From assembly GCF_009856625.1 (NCBI RefSeq), contig NZ_CP047241.1:2170001-2234000 (forward strand): 64,000 nt of DNA. Reading direction: 5' to 3'. Both the position numbers and the translations under genes were made by a program. Below, one piece after another: positions 61,065 through 64,000 of this stretch. The notes beneath the pieces are model-generated. The model had not been told where the DNA came from and made no database searches. It saw only the letters and a program-made list of their open reading frames with translations. Source of the DNA: Aquitalea denitrificans (GTDB taxonomy: Bacteria; Pseudomonadota; Gammaproteobacteria; Burkholderiales; Chromobacteriaceae). Numbering within the stretch: position 1 is the first letter of the stretch; every line of letters starts with the position of its first letter.

Positions 61065-62561
61065 TTACAGGCTGATCCAGGTAGTTTTGAGCTGGCTGAA
61101 CTTGTCCAGCGCATGCAGGGACAGGTCGCGGCCAAAGCCGGACTGCTTGCAGCCGCCAAACGGTACGCCGGGGTCCAGCGCGTCCACGGTGTTGACCGAG
61201 ACAGTACCGGCGCGCAAGGCACGCGCCACGCGGTGCGCCCGCTGCAACTGATCGGTCCACACCGCAGCAGCCAGGCCGTAAATGCTGTCATTGGCCATGG
61301 CAATGGCTTCGGCCTCGCTGTCAAAGCGCAGCACCGACAGCACCGGGCCGAAGATTTCCTCGCGGGCAATACGCATCTGCGGCGTGACGCCGGCAAACAA
61401 GGTGGGTTGCAAATAGCAGTCACTGTCACCAAGTCGCAGCCGCTCACCGCCAGCCAGCAAGCGCGCGCCCTGCTGCACGCCGTCCCCGATAAAACCGTGT
61501 ACCCGGCCGGTATGCCCGGCATCCACCAGCGTGCCTAGCCGTGTGGCCGGGTCCAGCGGGTTGCCCGGCTGGTAATGCGCCATTTCGGTCAGCACTTTTT
61601 CGACAAAACGGTCGTGGATGCTGCTTTCCACCAGCAAACGCGAGCTGGCAGAACACACCTGGCCCTGATTGAAGCAGATGCCGAAGGCCGCCTTGCGTGC
61701 TGCGGCGTCCAGGTCGGCACAGTCGGCAAACACCAGATTCGGGCTTTTGCCACCGCATTCCAGCCACACCATCTTCATGTTGGAAGCGGCGGAGTACGCC
61801 AGAAAGCGCTTGCCGATTTCGGTGCTGCCGGTAAACGACAGGCAGTCGATATCCGGATGCAGACCCAGTGCCTGCCCGGCTTCCTCGCCATAGCCTGGCA
61901 GCACATTCAGCACACCATCCGGCAGACCGGCCTCGCTGGCCAGCTGTGCCAGACGAATGGCAGACAACGGCGATTGCTCGGCCGGTTTCAGCAGCACGCT
62001 ATTGCCTGCCGCCAGCGCCGGGGCCACTTTCCAGGCGGCCATGTCCAGCGGGAAATTCCACGGAATCACCGCCGCCACCACGCCCACTGGCTCGCGCGTC
62101 ACCAGGGCCAGCGCATCCGGGCCGCTGGGGGCCACTTCGTCATACAGCTTGTCGCAGGCCTCGGCATACCAGTCGAACAAGGCTGCCGTGGCCGGCACGT
62201 CGATATTCAGCGCATCGGAAATCGGCTTGCCCATGTCCAGGCAATCGAGCAAGGCCAGCTCATCGGCATTGTCGCGCAGCAGTTGCGCCAGTTTTTGCAG
62301 CACTGGTTTGCGCTCTCGCGGATGACAGCGCGACCAGTCCCCGGCCTCAAAGCTGCGTCGTGCGGCGCTCACTGCCAGGTCAACATCCGCCTGTGCACAG
62401 CGCGCCACCATGGCGATGGTCTGGCCGGTATGCGGACAGATGCTGGCAAACCGGCGGCCATCTACTGCATCTTGCAGCCGGCCATCAATATAGGCCTGTG
62501 CAGCAGGCTGCAGCGCGCTGGCACAAGCCGTCCAGAATGACAGATCTTTCGATGACAACAT
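61065..62561 (-). CDS. puuC: Aldehyde dehydrogenase, PuuC/KauB type
   Basis: A 498-residue NAD(P)-dependent aldehyde dehydrogenase. The catalytic Cys is in CFNQGQVCSASSRLL, the general base in WLECGGKSPN, and cofactor residues in PWNFPLDMAAWK and SFTGSTEIG. It is close to the Puu/Kau enzymes that oxidise gamma-glutamyl-gamma-aminobutyraldehyde and 4-aminobutyraldehyde. CAGGAGAG fixes the start. It is the first gene of the minus-strand putrescine unit, divergent from a LuxR-type regulator. Confidence 0.87.
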   Translation of the reverse strand: MLSSKDLSFWTACASALQPAAQAYIDGRLQDAVDGRRFASICPHTGQTIAMVARCAQADVDLAVSAARRSFEAGDWSRCHPRERKPVLQKLAQLLRDNADELALLDCLDMGKPISDALNIDVPATAALFDWYAEACDKLYDEVAPSGPDALALVTREPVGVVAAVIPWNFPLDMAAWKVAPALAAGNSVLLKPAEQSPLSAIRLAQLASEAGLPDGVLNVLPGYGEEAGQALGLHPDIDCLSFTGSTEIGKRFLAYSAASNMKMVWLECGGKSPNLVFADCADLDAAARKAAFGICFNQGQVCSASSRLLVESSIHDRFVEKVLTEMAHYQPGNPLDPATRLGTLVDAGHTGRVHGFIGDGVQQGARLLAGGERLRLGDSDCYLQPTLFAGVTPQMRIAREEIFGPVLSVLRFDSEAEAIAMANDSIYGLAAAVWTDQLQRAHRVARALRAGTVSVNTVDALDPGVPFGGCKQSGFGRDLSLHALDKFSQLKTTWISL

Positions 62562-62662
62562 GCTACTCTCCTGTCGGGTTTTGCCAGTCACGACACAAAG
62601 ACAGACTGACATGCAATGGCCACAGTCTAGGCAGGCCACCCGGCCCCGCCCATCGCCTTGAT

Positions 62663-62680
62663 GGGTGAGGCCACTCACCC
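62663..62680. promoter_or_regulatory. Dyad operator between puuC and its LuxR-type regulator
   Basis: GGGTGAG-GCCA-CTCACCC is a perfect 7-4-7 inverted repeat about 100 bases from each start. LuxR-type dimers bind dyads of about this length, so it is a likely operator of the adjacent regulator. Confidence 0.6.
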
Positions 62681-62761
62681 CTTGGGGGTAGCGCCGGGTC
62701 AGATACAGTTGCGGCATCATGCAGAACCATGGCCAAAACCGACACAGGAGCAAGAACAGAC

Positions 62762-63574
62762 ATGCAGATCGCCGTGAGTGACCTGGCCTTTCATCACCGG
62801 CTGGGGAAATTGCTGGAACAACTGGGAGAGCCACGCTTCTGGCCGGTGCTGGCCAGCTTTCTGGGAGAGATTGCCACCTTCGATACCTGGGTAGTGCTGC
62901 TGTTTCAGGCTGACCAGCCCCCGCTGATCCTGGCGGATCATGCCGCCAATCTGGCAGCGGACGACCTGTTTGCCGACTACCGTGCCGGGCTGTACCGCAT
63001 CGACCCCTTCTATGCCTTCAGCCAGCAAAACCCCATGCCCGGCCTGTATCGGCTGGACGATGTGGCACCGGATTCCTTCCGCGATACCGAATACTACCGC
63101 CAGTATTTCAGCCGCAATGTCGGGGAAGACGAGCTGCAATTCCTACTGCCCATTGCCGGCCAAGGTGTGCTGTCACTGTCGCTGGCCAGCCGGCAGCGCT
63201 TCAGTGCCGGCGAGGTTGGCAGCTGCCAGTTATTCAGCCCCTGGCTGCTGACCCTGCTGCGCAAGGCACTGCAATTTGATGCCAGCCTGATTGCACAGCA
63301 GCAAAACAATCCGGCTCAGCGCCAGCTGCGGCTGGAAGATGCCTTGCGCCAGCGCGGCAAACCACAACTGACCGAGCGCGAGGTGCAAGTTGCCCTGCTG
63401 ATTCTGGCCGGACACTCCACCAAGGCCATTGCCCGTGAACTGGGCATCTCCCAGGACACCGCCAAGGTCCACCGGCGCAATCTGTACGCCAAACTGGGCG
63501 TCAGTCAGCAAGCCGGTTTGTTTCTGCTGTTTGCCGCACCAGATGCAGCCTCAGGCCCCACACCCGCCAACTGA
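62762..63574 (+). CDS. LuxR-family regulator of the putrescine unit
   Basis: A 270-residue regulator. The C-terminal GerE helix-turn-helix is TEREVQVALLILAGHSTKAIARELGISQDTAKVHRRNLYAKLGV (about 205-250). The N-terminal 180 residues are an uncharacterised sensing domain. The ATG at 62762 is used because AGGAGC lies 12 bases upstream; an in-frame start 11 codons earlier is possible. It is divergent from puuC and is the probable controller of polyamine breakdown. Confidence 0.85.
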   Translation: MQIAVSDLAFHHRLGKLLEQLGEPRFWPVLASFLGEIATFDTWVVLLFQADQPPLILADHAANLAADDLFADYRAGLYRIDPFYAFSQQNPMPGLYRLDDVAPDSFRDTEYYRQYFSRNVGEDELQFLLPIAGQGVLSLSLASRQRFSAGEVGSCQLFSPWLLTLLRKALQFDASLIAQQQNNPAQRQLRLEDALRQRGKPQLTEREVQVALLILAGHSTKAIARELGISQDTAKVHRRNLYAKLGVSQQAGLFLLFAAPDAASGPTPAN

Positions 63575-63730
63575 GAAAACATCCCTTTTATTTCAATGTC
63601 TTGCAGAAAACCCAAGCAGCAGCCGCAGCAAGAATGCCACACTGCAAGCACAGATTTTGAAATTGGCATTGCCAAGCCATTTGAATTTGTACACAATCAA
63701 TTCACCGCAAGCAAATCAGGGAAAGCCAAG

Positions 63731-64000
63731 ATGGCACAAGGAGGCAAACGAGACGGTGCCGGACGCAAATCGGCATTTGGTGGCGACAAGACCGTCGCCA
63801 TGCGGGTTCCGGAACCCTTGCGGCCACTGCTGGAAAGCTGGCTGGCCGAGTACCGCCAGCTGCGTACGGTCAAGACGGCAGATACCCAGGACATCCGCAC
63901 CTTGTCCGACACCCTCAGCCAGTTGTCGCTGCCGCTATTTGCCAGCCGGGTACCCGCCGGCTCGCCCGTTGCCGCCGATGACCTGAAAGAAGCCGACATC
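63731..64000 (+). CDS. UmuD-like S24 peptidase, N-terminal part
   Basis: The first 90 residues before the window edge. The stretch LSLPLFASRVPAGSPVAADDL is the start of UmuD/LexA-type autopeptidases, with the expected cleavage region missing beyond. Before it is an extension of about 60 residues with GGKRDGAGRKSAFGG and MRVPEPLRPLLESWLAEYR, of a type seen in some mobile-element-encoded UmuD proteins. A umuC gene is expected next. No SOS box with consensus CTGT-N8-ACAG was found before it. Confidence 0.75.
   Translation, partial: MAQGGKRDGAGRKSAFGGDKTVAMRVPEPLRPLLESWLAEYRQLRTVKTADTQDIRTLSDTLSQLSLPLFASRVPAGSPVAADDLKEADI

Noticed and set aside
63575..63730. SOS (LexA) box before the UmuD-like gene
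   Set aside because: No CTGT-N8-ACAG match was found; TTGTACACAA-like sequence near 63687 is not a true dyad.
1..64000. CRISPR arrays, insertion sequences, tRNA or rRNA genes, phage attachment sites
   Set aside because: No regularly spaced repeats, transposase genes, terminal inverted repeats or RNA gene patterns were seen anywhere in the window.

Overview
The window is a chromosomal segment of a GC-rich, motile, metabolically flexible Gram-negative bacterium. Gene content fits Betaproteobacteria, most likely the Chromobacteriaceae (Aquitalea, Vogesella or Chromobacterium-like); that placement is inferred from gene families, not from a search. I see no rRNA, tRNA, CRISPR array, insertion sequence or prophage. 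Coding density is high, and most genes are ordinary core or accessory metabolism.

Region by region. 1-2.7 kb: 5' end of a MocR-type regulator divergent from a DUF2917 gene, then LysR, DinB and OsmC genes. 2.7-13.7 kb (all minus strand): a nitrate-assimilation locus. In transcription order it holds a bestrophin-like channel, a tandem-HTH LuxR-type protein, nasT (ANTAR antiterminator), nasS (nitrate sensor), then a sigma-54 promoter and an attenuator leader with two ANTAR-type hexaloop hairpins, then narK/nasA-type transporter, nirB, nirD, assimilatory nitrate reductase and cobA (siroheme). 14-21.4 kb (minus): an apparent respiratory operon with an FdhF/YdeP-like molybdoenzyme, cioA/cydA, cioB/cydB, a small winged-helix protein, moaA and fdhD, with an exact FNR/ANR-type box upstream. 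21.5-28 kb: MocR, secreted small proteins, an HD-GYP protein with a possible C-terminal frameshift, AraC, cupin and LysR genes. 28-33 kb: LysR plus dabB-dabA (energy-coupled inorganic carbon uptake), followed by a tsaC/sua5 homologue. 34-39 kb: c-di-GMP enzymes and a periplasmic binding protein. 39-45.8 kb: a GNAT-alpha/beta-hydrolase fusion under a perfect palindrome, EamA, YkgJ-type, MATE, YjdM and CorA proteins, and a small Lys-rich exported peptide whose ribosome binding site can be sequestered. 46-50.6 kb: puuB and two tandem fliD paralogues. 50.6-64 kb: Mn exporter under a yybP-ykoY riboswitch, two polyamine-type binding proteins, argE, a thioredoxin, an unusual radical SAM protein, a phasin, a CDGSH mini-protein, a putrescine catabolic pair (aminotransferase, aldehyde dehydrogenase) with its LuxR-type regulator, and the start of a UmuD-like gene.

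How the parts work together. The best-supported system is nitrate assimilation: NasS would hold NasT inactive without nitrate, and released NasT would bind the leader hairpins and block the terminator, while sigma-54 makes initiation depend on nitrogen limitation. The molybdenum-cofactor genes (moaA, fdhD) sit with the molybdoenzyme they probably serve. PuuB, the class III aminotransferase, PuuC-like dehydrogenase and the binding proteins indicate polyamine uptake and breakdown, although no complete Puu pathway or ABC permease lies in the window. Items most deserving a second look are the CX4CX2C radical SAM protein, the GNAT-hydrolase fusion, the tandem-HTH protein and bestrophin in the nitrate locus, and the self-sequestering leader near 45.5 kb.
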